DNA of 64,000 nucleotides from a virus. The position numbers and the translations under genes are program-made. The notes beneath the pieces were generated by a model, which saw nothing but the letters and a program-made list of their open reading frames with translations, searched no databases and had not been told where the DNA came from. The DNA is taken from positions 1 to 64,000 of the IMG/VR virus record IMGVR_UViG_3300042383_000120. The stretch is one strand, 5' to 3'. Below, piece after piece: positions 50,782-57,729 of this stretch (position 1 is its first letter; each line of letters begins with the position of its first letter).

Positions 50782-50852
50782 TCAGAGCAATCAACCCAAC
50801 ATAGGAGCACCGCGTGTGGAGGGCACGCGATGAGAGTGTTGTAGCACGACTT

Positions 50853-52406
50853 TTAGTAATAGTCTACTTTTCTCCTATACGGCAGCTCCTCGTCCTGCTC
50901 GTCGGTCGGCAGACGGATAAACCCACCCTGTCGGAACCGCATCAGCGCCATGATCGTGGTGTCCACTTGGTCGTCGTTAGACGCGAACGGGAACCCGGCA
51001 ACTTCCTCGACCAGCTCCTCCGCCCACCGTTTCGGCGGCACCCAGACGAGCCCTGACGAGATGATGTCCGACACCGAGTTCAGACGCGCCATCTTGCTGT
51101 TGGGGTTGTTCACCGAGCCCCTGACGGGTGTGTACTCCTGCACCATGAGCCCTGCGCGCCGCATCTCCTGATAGAGTGGCGTCCCCGAGCTCTTTTTCTC
51201 GACGATGAACGCATCAGGCTCCCACTGCTGATACTCCTCCATGGACAGCTGCTTGAGCTCTGGGAACTCCATGCGCCGCTTGATGGCGTTGAGCAGGATG
51301 ATCTGGTGCATGTTCTCCTCTTCATTGAAGAACACTCCCCACGTCGTCAGCGACGTGAAGTCAGCCCGGTTGTGGGCTTCTGCAGCGGCGTCGAGAGACA
51401 TAATGACGTACTCTACGCTCGGTGGGTCGTCGTCCGGCCACAGCCTCCACCAGTCCCGCTTGATGATCGCAGCCTCTTCGCCCGTCGGATTCTGCTGATA
51501 CTGTGCGTTCCACTGGAACACCGGCATGGACGCCTTTGTCCGCAGCAGCGCCTGCAGGTCGAAAAACTCAGGCCACAGGGCTTTTTGCACGAACTCGCCC
51601 GTTTCCGCGTCCTCGACCTCGAGAATCGCCGGAAACTCCACCACCTCGTACTGGTCGGAGTCCTCGTTGTTGGTCATATCGCGTATCAGACGCCCCGTGA
51701 GGTCATCTTGGTGCCATCTGGTGTGCACGATAGCCACTCTACCGCCCGGCATCAGACGCGTTCTGGCACCGAAGGCGAACCACTCGTAGGCTTTGTCAAA
51801 TGCCGTGAAGTTCCCGTTCAAGATGTCCTGTTCGGAGTGCGGATCGTCAACCAACAGCAGGTCAGCACCGCGGCCCGCGAGGGCCGAGCCGACGCCCGTA
51901 GCGTAAAACTCGCAGGATGTGGTCGTATTCCAGCGCCCAGCCGACTTTGAGTCCGGTGAGAGCCCCGTACCGGGGAAAACATCCCGATATGGCTCCGAGT
52001 CGATGTGATTTCGCACCTTCCGACCGAAATCGACGGCCAAATCGGTGGTGTGGGACACCAGCATGACCTTTTTCCCGGGGTTTCTGCCGATAAACCATGC
52101 CGGATAGTATGTAGACACGAGCTGAGACTTGCCGTGGCGAGGTGGGATGTTGACGCAGACCCGGTCTTCCTCGCCCGCTTCAATCGCCATGAGCTTATCT
52201 GCAAGGATGCGGTGGTGTCGGCCCACCTTATAGTTAGGGTCCATGTATAGGCAGAAGGCAATCAGGTCGTCTCTGGCAGCCTGCAGCGTGGCCCGCTTGT
52301 CCAGCTCCTCGATCATCTTCTCGATCTCGAGCAGCTCGAGCTCGTCGAGCATATCCACGCTCTTTAGGAGCGTCTCGAGCTCTGCACGATTGAAGTCGGT
52401 GCTCAC
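50853..52406 (-). CDS. Terminase large subunit, 517 aa
   Basis: Packaging ATPase/nuclease. Walker A is NIPPRHGKSQLV (R90-S94) and Walker B is ADLLLVDDPHSE (D187, D188). The coupling motif lies in VHTRWHQDDL. The RNase-H-like nuclease domain shows VIMSLDAAAEAH (D339) and the late SNDDQVDTTIMAL acidic site. GTG start overlapping the small-subunit stop (GTGA). Headful versus cohesive-end packaging cannot be told from sequence. It is the second gene of the leftward late operon. Confidence 0.95.
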   Translation of the reverse strand: MSTDFNRAELETLLKSVDMLDELELLEIEKMIEELDKRATLQAARDDLIAFCLYMDPNYKVGRHHRILADKLMAIEAGEEDRVCVNIPPRHGKSQLVSTYYPAWFIGRNPGKKVMLVSHTTDLAVDFGRKVRNHIDSEPYRDVFPGTGLSPDSKSAGRWNTTTSCEFYATGVGSALAGRGADLLLVDDPHSEQDILNGNFTAFDKAYEWFAFGARTRLMPGGRVAIVHTRWHQDDLTGRLIRDMTNNEDSDQYEVVEFPAILEVEDAETGEFVQKALWPEFFDLQALLRTKASMPVFQWNAQYQQNPTGEEAAIIKRDWWRLWPDDDPPSVEYVIMSLDAAAEAHNRADFTSLTTWGVFFNEEENMHQIILLNAIKRRMEFPELKQLSMEEYQQWEPDAFIVEKKSSGTPLYQEMRRAGLMVQEYTPVRGSVNNPNSKMARLNSVSDIISSGLVWVPPKRWAEELVEEVAGFPFASNDDQVDTTIMALMRFRQGGFIRLPTDEQDEELPYRRKVDYY

Positions 52407-52963
52407 TCTTCACCTCCGTCTTCGACGACGTCGGCATCCTCGACGTCGTCTGGCGTCACGTCCACCATCTTCTGCAGCTTTCTCCGCAGCCGATCCCGCA
52501 GATCGTCGCTCGTCTGGTGCGTGATCGTGATCTCCTGCTTCTCGGTGAACAGCCCGACGTCGGAAACTTTGCCCAAGAGCTCCAACGCCTTCACCCGGAT
52601 GCGTGCATCGGGGTTCTCTGTCTCCACGATGAGCTTGTTGACCACCATATGACGCACCTGAGACGCCTCTTCGACGATCTTGTGGCCATAATCGTTCAGA
52701 ATCTTCTCCGTGAGCAGGAGAGCGGCAGGTGTTTTCTTAGTTATGGCCTTGACCGCGGAGCGCGTTTGCAGTGCAGCGGGCATCCGTGCAGCCTGCCGGG
52801 CCGTGGCAGCGGCATCATCTAGGGCCTCGTCGTTGAAAACGATCTCTAGCCCCGCAGCCTCGAGGAGCCGGGCCGTACCTGCAGCGGCGGATAGGGTTGG
52901 CATGTACCCATCGGGGGTATCCCCCTCAGAGAGGGGCAGATCAGAGTCGATTTTTAGTTCCAT
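52403..52963 (-). CDS. Terminase small subunit, 186 aa
   Basis: Helical protein with EILNDYGHKIVEEASQVRHM, then VRVKALELLGKVSDVGLFTE-like armadillo-type sequence and DDLRDRLRRKLQKMVDVTPD. The C-terminus is very acidic (DDVEDADVVEDGGEE), as in many terminase small subunits that contact the large subunit there. The position directly upstream of terL and the GTGA overlap support it. ATG 52963; the long N-terminal segment has two helices that could include the DNA-binding HTH. Confidence 0.78.
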   Translation of the reverse strand: MELKIDSDLPLSEGDTPDGYMPTLSAAAGTARLLEAAGLEIVFNDEALDDAAATARQAARMPAALQTRSAVKAITKKTPAALLLTEKILNDYGHKIVEEASQVRHMVVNKLIVETENPDARIRVKALELLGKVSDVGLFTEKQEITITHQTSDDLRDRLRRKLQKMVDVTPDDVEDADVVEDGGEE

Positions 52964-53134
52964 GGGTGCACCCTTTAGGGAGATTTTGTGCAGCTTAGCA
53001 CTGCTTGGCGCTACGCGCTATATAGTAGGCCTTTTTGCACGGGGGAGTCCCAAAACCAAGAAGGGGGGCTCGTCTTTATGGAGTTGTGAGTCCACGCCGA
53101 AAACGATGGGGGAGGGGGTATTAAATAATGTGTT

Positions 53135-53164
53135 TTGATGTGATCCGCTACACTTTACTATATT
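53135..53164 (+). promoter_or_regulatory. Possible promoter before the isolated 53410 gene
   Basis: TTGATG (53135-53140), 18 nt, TATATT (53159-53164). A second possible -10 (TATAAA, 53299-53304) begins 3 nt after a GTTAGKC palindrome, closer to the gene but without a good -35. The intergenic region probably holds promoters for both directions. Confidence 0.35.
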
Positions 53165-53278
53165 GTACTGAAATAGCGCTGTATTTGGCTGACTTAATAT
53201 CTATATACAGCATATGCGCCGCCGCCCGATCAAGGGGGGTGCCCCCCGGTGGGGGTCGGGATATGGCCAGTTTTCGCC

Positions 53279-53296
53279 GTTAGTTGGCGGACTAAC
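53279..53296. repeat. GTTAGKC palindrome copy
   Basis: GTTAGTT-GGCG-GACTAAC, one mismatch; 2 nt before a TATAAA box upstream of the isolated gene. Confidence 0.85.
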
Positions 53297-53409
53297 GCTA
53301 TAAAGCGCTGCTATCGGCGCTCAAACGCTACACTTGCCTATCAAGTCATGCCATAAAGATCTCACCGGACGGCAATGGTGCCGACGGCATAACATGAATG
53401 GAATACACT

Positions 53410-54003
53410 ATGACCAACGTATCTTCTTGGACTGCACTTCTGAACCTCGCTCGTTCGGACTATGACACCACCGCCAAGGCGGAAAAGACCCGTGTCGCTT
53501 TCATTGACGGGCTGATCGCTGCGGGCTTCACCTCGGCAAATACTGTCCCCGTCAAGAAAGGATCGAACATTGACCCAATGTTCCGCAGCTCGCTGCTGCT
53601 GATCTGCGCAGGTGCGATCAAGATCAAGGGCAAGCGCCTCTCGGATGCGGACCTTAAGAAGGTCGCCAGCGAGGAAGTGTCGAACAAGGTTCTTCTGGCG
53701 GGCACGCCAAAGGGCACGATGAACGGCACTGTGACTTGGCTCGGCAATGCTTCTTCCTACCTCGGCAAGGTCCGCAAAGACCTTGAAGCGCGGGAAGGTG
53801 AAGCGCAGGACGTGGCGGGAACGCCTCGCCCGCCGTCAACGGATGCAGAAATCATCCTTGGCTATCTGCAGAAGGCTTACACCAAAACCTTCAAGGATGA
53901 TGTGAACCTGAAATGCGACCTCGCCGCGCTGCAGAAAGAAATGCGGGAAGTCGCCAAGGTTCTCGGCTCGGACCTCAAAGCGCCACAGGCGAAGAAGAAG
54001 TAA
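53410..54003 (+). CDS. Isolated hypothetical protein, 197 aa
   Basis: ATG 53410 chosen because GGAA lies 7 nt upstream; ATG 53398 is the alternative. The sequence (MTNVSSWTALLNLARSDYDT, then RVAFIDGLIAAGFTSANTVP, LLLICAGAIKIKGKRLSDAD and a Lys-rich C-terminus ending KAPQAKKK) is basic and mostly helical. It is a single gene between the divergent late operon and the origin-like region, with its own promoter candidates and a strong terminator right behind it. That layout suits a regulator or replication initiator expressed separately from other early genes. Family unknown. Confidence 0.65.
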   Translation: MTNVSSWTALLNLARSDYDTTAKAEKTRVAFIDGLIAAGFTSANTVPVKKGSNIDPMFRSSLLLICAGAIKIKGKRLSDADLKKVASEEVSNKVLLAGTPKGTMNGTVTWLGNASSYLGKVRKDLEAREGEAQDVAGTPRPPSTDAEIILGYLQKAYTKTFKDDVNLKCDLAALQKEMREVAKVLGSDLKAPQAKKK

Positions 54004-54010
54004 GACGACT

Positions 54011-54038
54011 GGGCGGTGCGAAAGCACCGCCCTTTTTT
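54011..54038 (+). terminator. Rho-independent terminator after the isolated 53410 gene
   Basis: GGGCGGTGC-GAAA-GCACCGCCC-TTTTTT, a perfect 9 bp stem with a GNRA tetraloop, 8 nt after the stop codon. It isolates this gene from the origin-like region and the early operon. Confidence 0.93.
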
Positions 54039-54064
54039 GTGCCTGCGTTTTGGCGCAGGCCACT

Positions 54065-54199
54065 GAGACCAGTTCTCAGGGCCGCATCGAGCGACATCGA
54101 GCACCGACGCTTTCGGCCATGCGCGCAAGACCACCCGACCAGATCGCCCGTTAGTCCGCCCGACTAACCCCGAGACCAGTTCTCAGGGCCGCATCGAGC
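54065..54199. repeat. 28 bp direct repeat pair
   Basis: Identical 28 bp copies at 54065-54092 and 54172-54199, beginning GAGACCAGTTCTCAGGGCCG. Each contains a small inverted repeat TGAGA-CCAGT-TCTCA (the second copy lacks the first T). They flank a GTTAGTC palindrome and are followed by another. A segmental duplication or a binding site pair. Confidence 0.8.
54150..54168. repeat. GTTAGKC palindrome copy (5 nt spacer)
   Basis: GTTAGTC-CGCCC-GACTAAC: perfect halves with a spacer one base longer than usual. Between the two 28 bp repeats. Confidence 0.85.
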
Positions 54200-54204
54200 A
54201 AATC

Positions 54205-54222
54205 GTTAGTCCGACGACTAAC
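54205..54222. repeat. GTTAGKC palindrome copy
   Basis: GTTAGTC-CGAC-GACTAAC, perfect, 6 nt after the second 28 bp repeat. Confidence 0.92.
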
Positions 54223-54307
54223 ACACGCGTAGCGTGAAACCCAAATCACATGTTCAATCACTAGGTTGTAAATTACAGATTTGACCCCTTTGGTCAAATT
54301 TTTGGGC

Positions 54308-54325
54308 GTTAGTCGGCGGACTAAC
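54308..54325. repeat. GTTAGKC palindrome copy
   Basis: GTTAGTC-GGCG-GACTAAC, perfect, just before the forward nonamer arm. Confidence 0.92.
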
Positions 54326-54347
54326 TGTAATGTACTAGTAAATGATG

Positions 54348-54653
54348 TAATGTTACTAATGTTACGAGTGCTAAGTCATTGATATTACGCAATGTTCCGT
54401 TTTTTTTGTAATGTTCCGTTTTAGTGGTCCGTAAGTCATTGATTTTACATAATGTTCCTAATGTTCCGCGTAAAACAGAGATACCCGGGGGTCGCGTGCG
54501 GGGGCCGAGCATCTGCATGAAACCCCAGCGCCAACTCCACGGTCTCGCATCACTGATTCCGGCACAACATTAGTAACATTTAGAACATTGCAGTCTTTTC
54601 AAGGGCTTATATATATACTTATTAGTAACATTATATATAACAATAGGACATTA
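54348..54653. repeat. Two-armed nonamer (iteron-like) array, candidate replication origin
   Basis: Forward YAATGTTMC copies at 54348, 54357, 54390, 54409, 54450 and 54459 (two pairs abut exactly). Inverse copies (GKAACATTA-like) at 54564, 54573, 54582, 54625 and 54645, the first three in 9 bp tandem though partly degenerate. Within the forward arm AAGTCATTGATNTTAC recurs at 60 bp distance. An AT-rich block follows the inverse arm. This resembles iteron origins that bind an initiator protein; the initiator might be the primase-helicase or the 53410 gene product. Confidence 0.65.
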
Positions 54654-54713
54654 CACCAGATGGTAGCCGTTACTACAAAAGTGAACCAAATATCATTATT
54701 TTGCCCCATTTGC

Positions 54714-54741
54714 TTGACTTAAACACCCAATGTGATATTCT
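54714..54741 (+). promoter_or_regulatory. Strong early promoter
   Basis: TTGACT (54714-54719), 16 nt spacer, extended -10 TGA-TATTCT (54736-54741), at the edge of the AT-rich block and 73 nt before the first early gene. This is the best sigma70-type promoter in the window. A degenerate GTTAGKC palindrome (54785-54802) lies about 40 nt past the likely start site, where a repressor could block elongation. Confidence 0.7.
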
Positions 54742-54784
54742 GTAAGCAGTTAAAAAATTTCGGGCGGTCTGAACAGAAAGTGCC

Positions 54785-54802
54785 GCTAGTCCGCCGACTA
54801 TC
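54785..54802. repeat. Degenerate GTTAGKC palindrome
   Basis: GCTAGTC-CGCC-GACTATC, one mismatch in each half. Lies between the early promoter start site and the first early gene. Confidence 0.7.
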
Positions 54803-54814
54803 AGGGAGACGACC

Positions 54815-55069
54815 ATGACCAAGGACCAAATGCGCGCGTTGCTCGCGACCCTCGTGCCTGCTGCCGCGGCGCGTGGTGACATCTATCATTTTCCCCGCGT
54901 AGGGTCGGGCAACGCGCCCGGCAATATGCAGTCCATCAGTGGCGTTAGTCTAGCGACTAGCGAGCAAGTGCAGTCCCGCGCTCCGCGCCCACGCCGCATC
55001 TACCCCCGCCAAGGCGTCTATGGCGCAGGGTTCGAGGTAGAGACCTACAAGACCTTCCAGCAAACCTGA
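54815..55069 (+). CDS. First gene of the early operon, 84 aa
   Basis: Starts 68 nt after the strongest promoter candidate, with AGGGAGACG upstream. Ala/Arg-rich, beginning MTKDQMRALLATLVPAAAAR; the middle and end are Arg/Pro-rich (RAPRPRRIYPRQGVYGAGFE). No known domain. One degenerate GTTAGKC palindrome lies inside the gene and another just before it. Small first genes of phage early operons often act on the host, but nothing here identifies the target. Confidence 0.6.
   Translation: MTKDQMRALLATLVPAAAARGDIYHFPRVGSGNAPGNMQSISGVSLATSEQVQSRAPRPRRIYPRQGVYGAGFEVETYKTFQQT
54944..54961. repeat. GTTAGKC palindrome copy
   Basis: GTTAGTC-TAGC-GACTAGC, one mismatch; inside the first early gene. Confidence 0.8.
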
Positions 55070-55076
55070 CAACCCC

Positions 55077-55094
55077 GCTAGTCCAGCGACTAAC
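55077..55094. repeat. GTTAGKC palindrome copy
   Basis: GCTAGTC-CAGC-GACTAAC, one mismatch; in the gap between the first two early genes. Confidence 0.85.
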
Positions 55095-55113
55095 CTATAA
55101 AGGATCAAATCAA

Positions 55114-55389
55114 ATGCCTGCTTTCGAGACCATCACACTTTCCCTTCCCGCCCACTGGATCGTGCCCGTGCTTTATGGCGACCTGTCGCCCCTCGACGAG
55201 GCTGAGGCCGTTGCCTTTGACCGCTGGCTGCAAGACACCATCGAGGATGTAGGACATGGGAAAACCCCACTCATAGGCCGCATCGAAGATGCCCCCTACT
55301 TCGCCCGTTATCACGACGCTGCCGAATACGGCGTGCTGGCGTGTGACTGCTACGACATCGAATTTTTGGTGGAGAAAGTTTATGCGTGA
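55114..55389 (+). CDS. DUF6926-like small protein, 91 aa
   Basis: ITLSLPAHWIVPVLYGDLSP, followed by LDEAEAVAFDRWLQD and ACDCYDIEFLVE, resembles the DUF6926 proteins of phages ('L-P-x-HW-x-x-x-L-x-x-GD...L-x-D-x-E...FD'). Function unknown. The leader has an AAGGATCAAATCAAATG ribosome-site cassette also seen before the 61067 and 63662 genes. A GTTAGKC palindrome precedes it. It overlaps the next gene by 8 nt. Confidence 0.6.
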   Translation: MPAFETITLSLPAHWIVPVLYGDLSPLDEAEAVAFDRWLQDTIEDVGHGKTPLIGRIEDAPYFARYHDAAEYGVLACDCYDIEFLVEKVYA

Positions 55390-55612
55390 GATGACTAAGA
55401 CACCGAAAAGGGCGTTGACCGTTCGCAGGAACGAGCGGGCGCTGATTAAGCTGCGCCGTGCGGTGGCCCTACTGGAGCCGAGGCTGTCAGTGGAGGCGGT
55501 GTGCTCTATGCACGAGGGTCAACTGGCGAACGTGATTATGCACTACGCCCTGCACGTCGATGCGGCGCGCGGGAAAGACAAGAGCATCGGGGAGAAACAA
55601 AATGACTGTTAG
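55382..55612 (+). CDS. Small basic helical protein, 76 aa
   Basis: ATG 55382 chosen: GTGGAGAAAG lies upstream and it overlaps the prior stop. The N-terminus is basic (MTKTPKRALTVRRNERALIK) and the middle is a charged helix (LRRAVALLEPRLSVEAVCSM), perhaps DNA-binding or dimerising. No recognised family. Confidence 0.55.
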   Translation: MREMTKTPKRALTVRRNERALIKLRRAVALLEPRLSVEAVCSMHEGQLANVIMHYALHVDAARGKDKSIGEKQNDC

Positions 55613-55916
55613 TCCGTCGCCTAACGCCGACCTGAGCAAGATGCTCACCGTCTCCATCGGCCACATATGCACATCGACGGCTCAGACGTTGAACGACGAG
55701 GCGCTCGGGACCACCAGCAACATGATGCTGAGCATCGCTGGATGGGGAGGCTACGGCTGGTTCATGTGGGTGCCTAACGACCCCGAGGAAACCGAGGGTC
55801 TGCCCGCAGACCTGTATCACATCTTTGTCTACGCTCGGAAGGTCGGTGCCGAATACTTGCTGATCGACATTGACGCCGACGTTAACCCTGACCTGCCCGT
55901 CTACCCGGAGGAATGA
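55602..55916 (+). CDS. Hypothetical early protein, 104 aa
   Basis: ATG 55602 (MTVSPSPNADLSKMLTVSIG) selected because the in-frame upstream sequence lies inside the neighbouring gene; it overlaps that gene's end by 11 nt. The body has GWFMWVPNDPEETEGLPADL and YARKVGAEYLLIDIDADVNP, similar to small phage proteins with a beta-alpha-beta layout. A GTTAGKC palindrome covers codons 3-8, so the start of the gene may double as a regulatory site. Confidence 0.6.
   Translation: MTVSPSPNADLSKMLTVSIGHICTSTAQTLNDEALGTTSNMMLSIAGWGGYGWFMWVPNDPEETEGLPADLYHIFVYARKVGAEYLLIDIDADVNPDLPVYPEE
55608..55625. repeat. GTTAGKC palindrome copy
   Basis: GTTAGTC-CGTC-GCCTAAC; both half-sites fit but pair imperfectly (T against C). 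Covers codons 3-8 of the 55602 gene. Confidence 0.88.
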
Positions 55917-55917
55917 A

Positions 55918-56010
55918 ATGAAAGACTGGATCGAGGACGCGCTCGGCGCGGTGTGCCTGTTCGCCATCGGCTACGGCCTGATGCTACTCGTCTGCGGCAT
56001 CGGAGGCTGA
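55918..56010 (+). CDS. Membrane microprotein, 30 aa
   Basis: ATG follows GGAGGAATGAA; the previous stop is 1 nt before it and the next gene starts 1 nt after. The product MKDWIEDALGAVCLFAIGYG then LMLLVCGIGG is a single membrane segment with an acidic N-terminus. The strong ribosome site and tight packing argue for real expression. Tiny membrane proteins in phage early operons often block host functions, but no target can be inferred. Confidence 0.6.
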   Translation: MKDWIEDALGAVCLFAIGYGLMLLVCGIGG

Positions 56011-56011
56011 C

Positions 56012-56254
56012 ATGCGCTTCATCGTTCACGGCCTATTCGGCAACGTGCCTGTCGGCGGTATCTTTCAGCTACAGCGCACACTCAGAACTTCGTGGGGTGG
56101 GCCCAACACCAGCCCGCCTATCACATGGCTCAAGGTCAGCACACGCACGGCCCGGGTCAACGGCAACGGTGCAGTATTCTACTTCGGCAAGGCGGACAAC
56201 GTCTGGCTGGAGGAAGGTGTTAGGCTGACGACTAACAAGGAGGAAATGAAATGA
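56012..56254 (+). CDS. Hypothetical early protein, 80 aa
   Basis: Beta-rich sequence: RFIVHGLFGNVPVGGIFQLQ, then TSWGGPNTSPPITWLKVSTR and NGAVFYFGKADNVWL. Similar short genes occur in early operons of phages infecting Gram-negative hosts. Function unknown. A GTTAGKC palindrome overlaps its last codons and is immediately followed by the ribosome site of the next gene. Confidence 0.55.
   Translation: MRFIVHGLFGNVPVGGIFQLQRTLRTSWGGPNTSPPITWLKVSTRTARVNGNGAVFYFGKADNVWLEEGVRLTTNKEEMK
56219..56236. repeat. GTTAGKC palindrome copy
   Basis: GTTAGGC-TGAC-GACTAAC; fits both half-sites. Followed at once by AAGGAGG, the ribosome site of the next gene. Confidence 0.9.
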
Positions 56255-56496
56255 GCACTTGGGACTTTCGCTTCGTGAACATGCCGTCCGGCAACGGCGG
56301 CGAGGATTGGTTTGAACTGCGGGAGGTATACTACAACGAGGACAACAGTCTCTTCGGTCACGCCAGCCCCTGCCTTGGCAGCGAGACGCCCGAGGGCGTG
56401 GCACAACTGGCTAAGTGGTGGCAGCAGGCTGCCGATAATCCCCCACTGCATGAAGATGATTTCCCCGATGACTTCGAACCCTACGCACACGTGTAG
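56251..56496 (+). CDS. Hypothetical acidic protein, 81 aa
   Basis: AGGAGG 7-12 nt before ATG 56251, which overlaps the prior stop. Acidic and aromatic (MSTWDFRFVNMPSGNGGEDW, FELREVYYNEDNSLFGHAS), with DDFPDDFEPYAHV at the end. Charge and size would fit a DNA-mimic or anti-restriction type protein, but this is speculation from composition alone. Confidence 0.55.
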   Translation: MSTWDFRFVNMPSGNGGEDWFELREVYYNEDNSLFGHASPCLGSETPEGVAQLAKWWQQAADNPPLHEDDFPDDFEPYAHV

Positions 56497-56508
56497 CAAG
56501 GAGGAGAG

Positions 56509-56733
56509 ATGAAAGGCCCAACAAACAACGCCGAATGCGTCGACTGCGGGGCAAGCTACCCGCTACGCCGCGCCGCTCTGGGCTACAAGACCTGTCTCAC
56601 CTGCGGCGACAAGGCGGCAAGAGAAGCGCGCACCTCATGGTGCGTGGCACCAATAGCCCACAAGCAGGGGGCTACACTGATTACCAACAAGGCCAACCTA
56701 CTCGGCCTGAACAAGACAACCCCGTTAGTCTGA
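56509..56733 (+). CDS. Zinc-ribbon-like small protein, 74 aa
   Basis: Two CxxC pairs, CVDCGASYP (C10, C13) and CLTCGDKAA (C29, C32), spaced as in a zinc ribbon, followed by a conserved-looking SWCVAPIAHKQGATLITNKA segment. Similar early proteins occur in T7-like and other podoviruses without known role. The stop codon TGA lies in the loop of a perfect GTTAGTC palindrome. Confidence 0.65.
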   Translation: MKGPTNNAECVDCGASYPLRRAALGYKTCLTCGDKAAREARTSWCVAPIAHKQGATLITNKANLLGLNKTTPLV

Positions 56734-56741
56734 CGACTAAC
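56724..56741. repeat. GTTAGKC palindrome copy
   Basis: GTTAGTC-TGAC-GACTAAC, perfect. Its loop holds the stop codon of the zinc-ribbon gene. Confidence 0.92.
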
Positions 56742-56767
56742 ACCAACCAGAACCAAGGAGTAATAAC

Positions 56768-57670
56768 ATGTCTCAACTCGAAATGAACTTCGCACCTGTG
56801 GTGCCCTCGATCTCATCGTCGTCCATGCTGGTCGACCTCAGCATCAGCATGTGGGCTGGGCGCAAAGGGGACAAGCGCGCTTCCGAGGAAGTCGCGTCGG
56901 CCAACAACGCACAGAAGGGTGTGGCGCGGGTGACTAAGAGCCTGCTGGGCGACTGCGATGAACTCGATGCGCTGGTCAAGTTCGGTGCTCACGCGCACAG
57001 CGTCAACCGCAACAGCACCCTGCCGTGGTCGGACTCGGGCCCGCGCTTGCTGCCCACCGTCCGATACTTCGCATACCACAAGAACATGAGCGCCATGCAG
57101 GCTGAGTTCTACCGCATGGTGGACCGACTGATCGACGTCTACGATCTCGAGGTGTCGCAGGTGCAGGCCAAGCTGGGTGACCTGTTCGATGTTAGGGATT
57201 ACCCTACCGCCGATGACATCCGCAAGAAGTTCTCGTTCAAGTTCAACTATATACCGCTGCCCGAGGCTGGCGACTGGCGCTTGGACATTGGCAACGAGGC
57301 ACTGGCATCGTTGAAGGAGCAGTATGAGTCGCACTTCGATGGCTGGTTTGCCGCAGCCATGCGGGACATCTGGGAACGGCTCTATAAAACCCTGTCCACG
57401 CTGTCGGCCCAGCTGTCCGACAAGACCGAGGACGCCAAGCGTGCGCCGGGTATCTATGCCACTGTGTTTGATCGGGCGCTGGAGATTATCGACATGATGG
57501 AGACGTGCAACCTGACGGGCGATCCGCAGATGCAGTTGATGCAGCGGCGGCTGTCTCAGACGTTCAAGGGCGTGACTATCGAGGACCTCAAGGACGACGC
57601 CTACCTGCGCCGGGAAACTAAACAGGCCATCGACGCAGCCATCAAGAACCTGCCCTCGCTCGATCTGTGA
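56768..57670 (+). CDS. VWA-like / DUF3150-type helical protein, 300 aa
   Basis: Residues 15-35 (SSSSMLVDLSISMWAGRKG) recall a VWA-type DxSxS start, but the rest is helical. It contains GDCDELDALVKFGAHAHSVN, then LLPTVRYFAYHKNMSAMQAE and LASLKEQYESHFDGWFAAAM, plus a long C-terminal helix (LEIIDMMETCNLTGDPQMQL). Genes of this type, often called DUF3150, precede CobS/MoxR-like ATPase genes in several phages, as here. It may be the partner or substrate of the ATPase. The assignment to the family is tentative. GTTAGTC palindrome in the leader. Confidence 0.6.
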   Translation: MSQLEMNFAPVVPSISSSSMLVDLSISMWAGRKGDKRASEEVASANNAQKGVARVTKSLLGDCDELDALVKFGAHAHSVNRNSTLPWSDSGPRLLPTVRYFAYHKNMSAMQAEFYRMVDRLIDVYDLEVSQVQAKLGDLFDVRDYPTADDIRKKFSFKFNYIPLPEAGDWRLDIGNEALASLKEQYESHFDGWFAAAMRDIWERLYKTLSTLSAQLSDKTEDAKRAPGIYATVFDRALEIIDMMETCNLTGDPQMQLMQRRLSQTFKGVTIEDLKDDAYLRRETKQAIDAAIKNLPSLDL

Positions 57671-57676
57671 TCGGGC

Positions 57677-57694
57677 GTTAGGCAACAGACTAAC
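57677..57694. repeat. GTTAGKC palindrome copy
   Basis: GTTAGGC-AACA-GACTAAC, in the 59 nt gap before the MoxR-type gene. Confidence 0.9.
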
Positions 57695-57729
57695 ACGACA
57701 ACCAAAACATCTTACGGAGAACAATCCAA

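Larger units (their letters stand above)
52964..53409. other. Divergent intergenic region between late operon and the 53410 gene
   Basis: 446 nt without a gene. It contains TACTATAT boxes in both directions (near 53022 for leftward, near 53157 for rightward), two CGCTACACTT copies (53146 and 53326), a GC hairpin GGGGGG-TG-CCCCCC near 53235, and one GTTAGKC palindrome at 53279. It must hold the start of late leftward transcription, but the leftward promoter lacks a good -35, suggesting a phage activator. Confidence 0.6.
54039..54814. other. Noncoding control block between terminator and early operon
   Basis: 776 nt without a supported gene. In order: a duplicated 28 bp segment, three GTTAGKC palindromes, the forward nonamer array, a GC-rich centre, the inverted nonamer array, an AT-rich stretch (54601-54720), the early promoter and a degenerate palindrome. 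It is the most likely replication origin and early control region of the phage. Confidence 0.6.
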
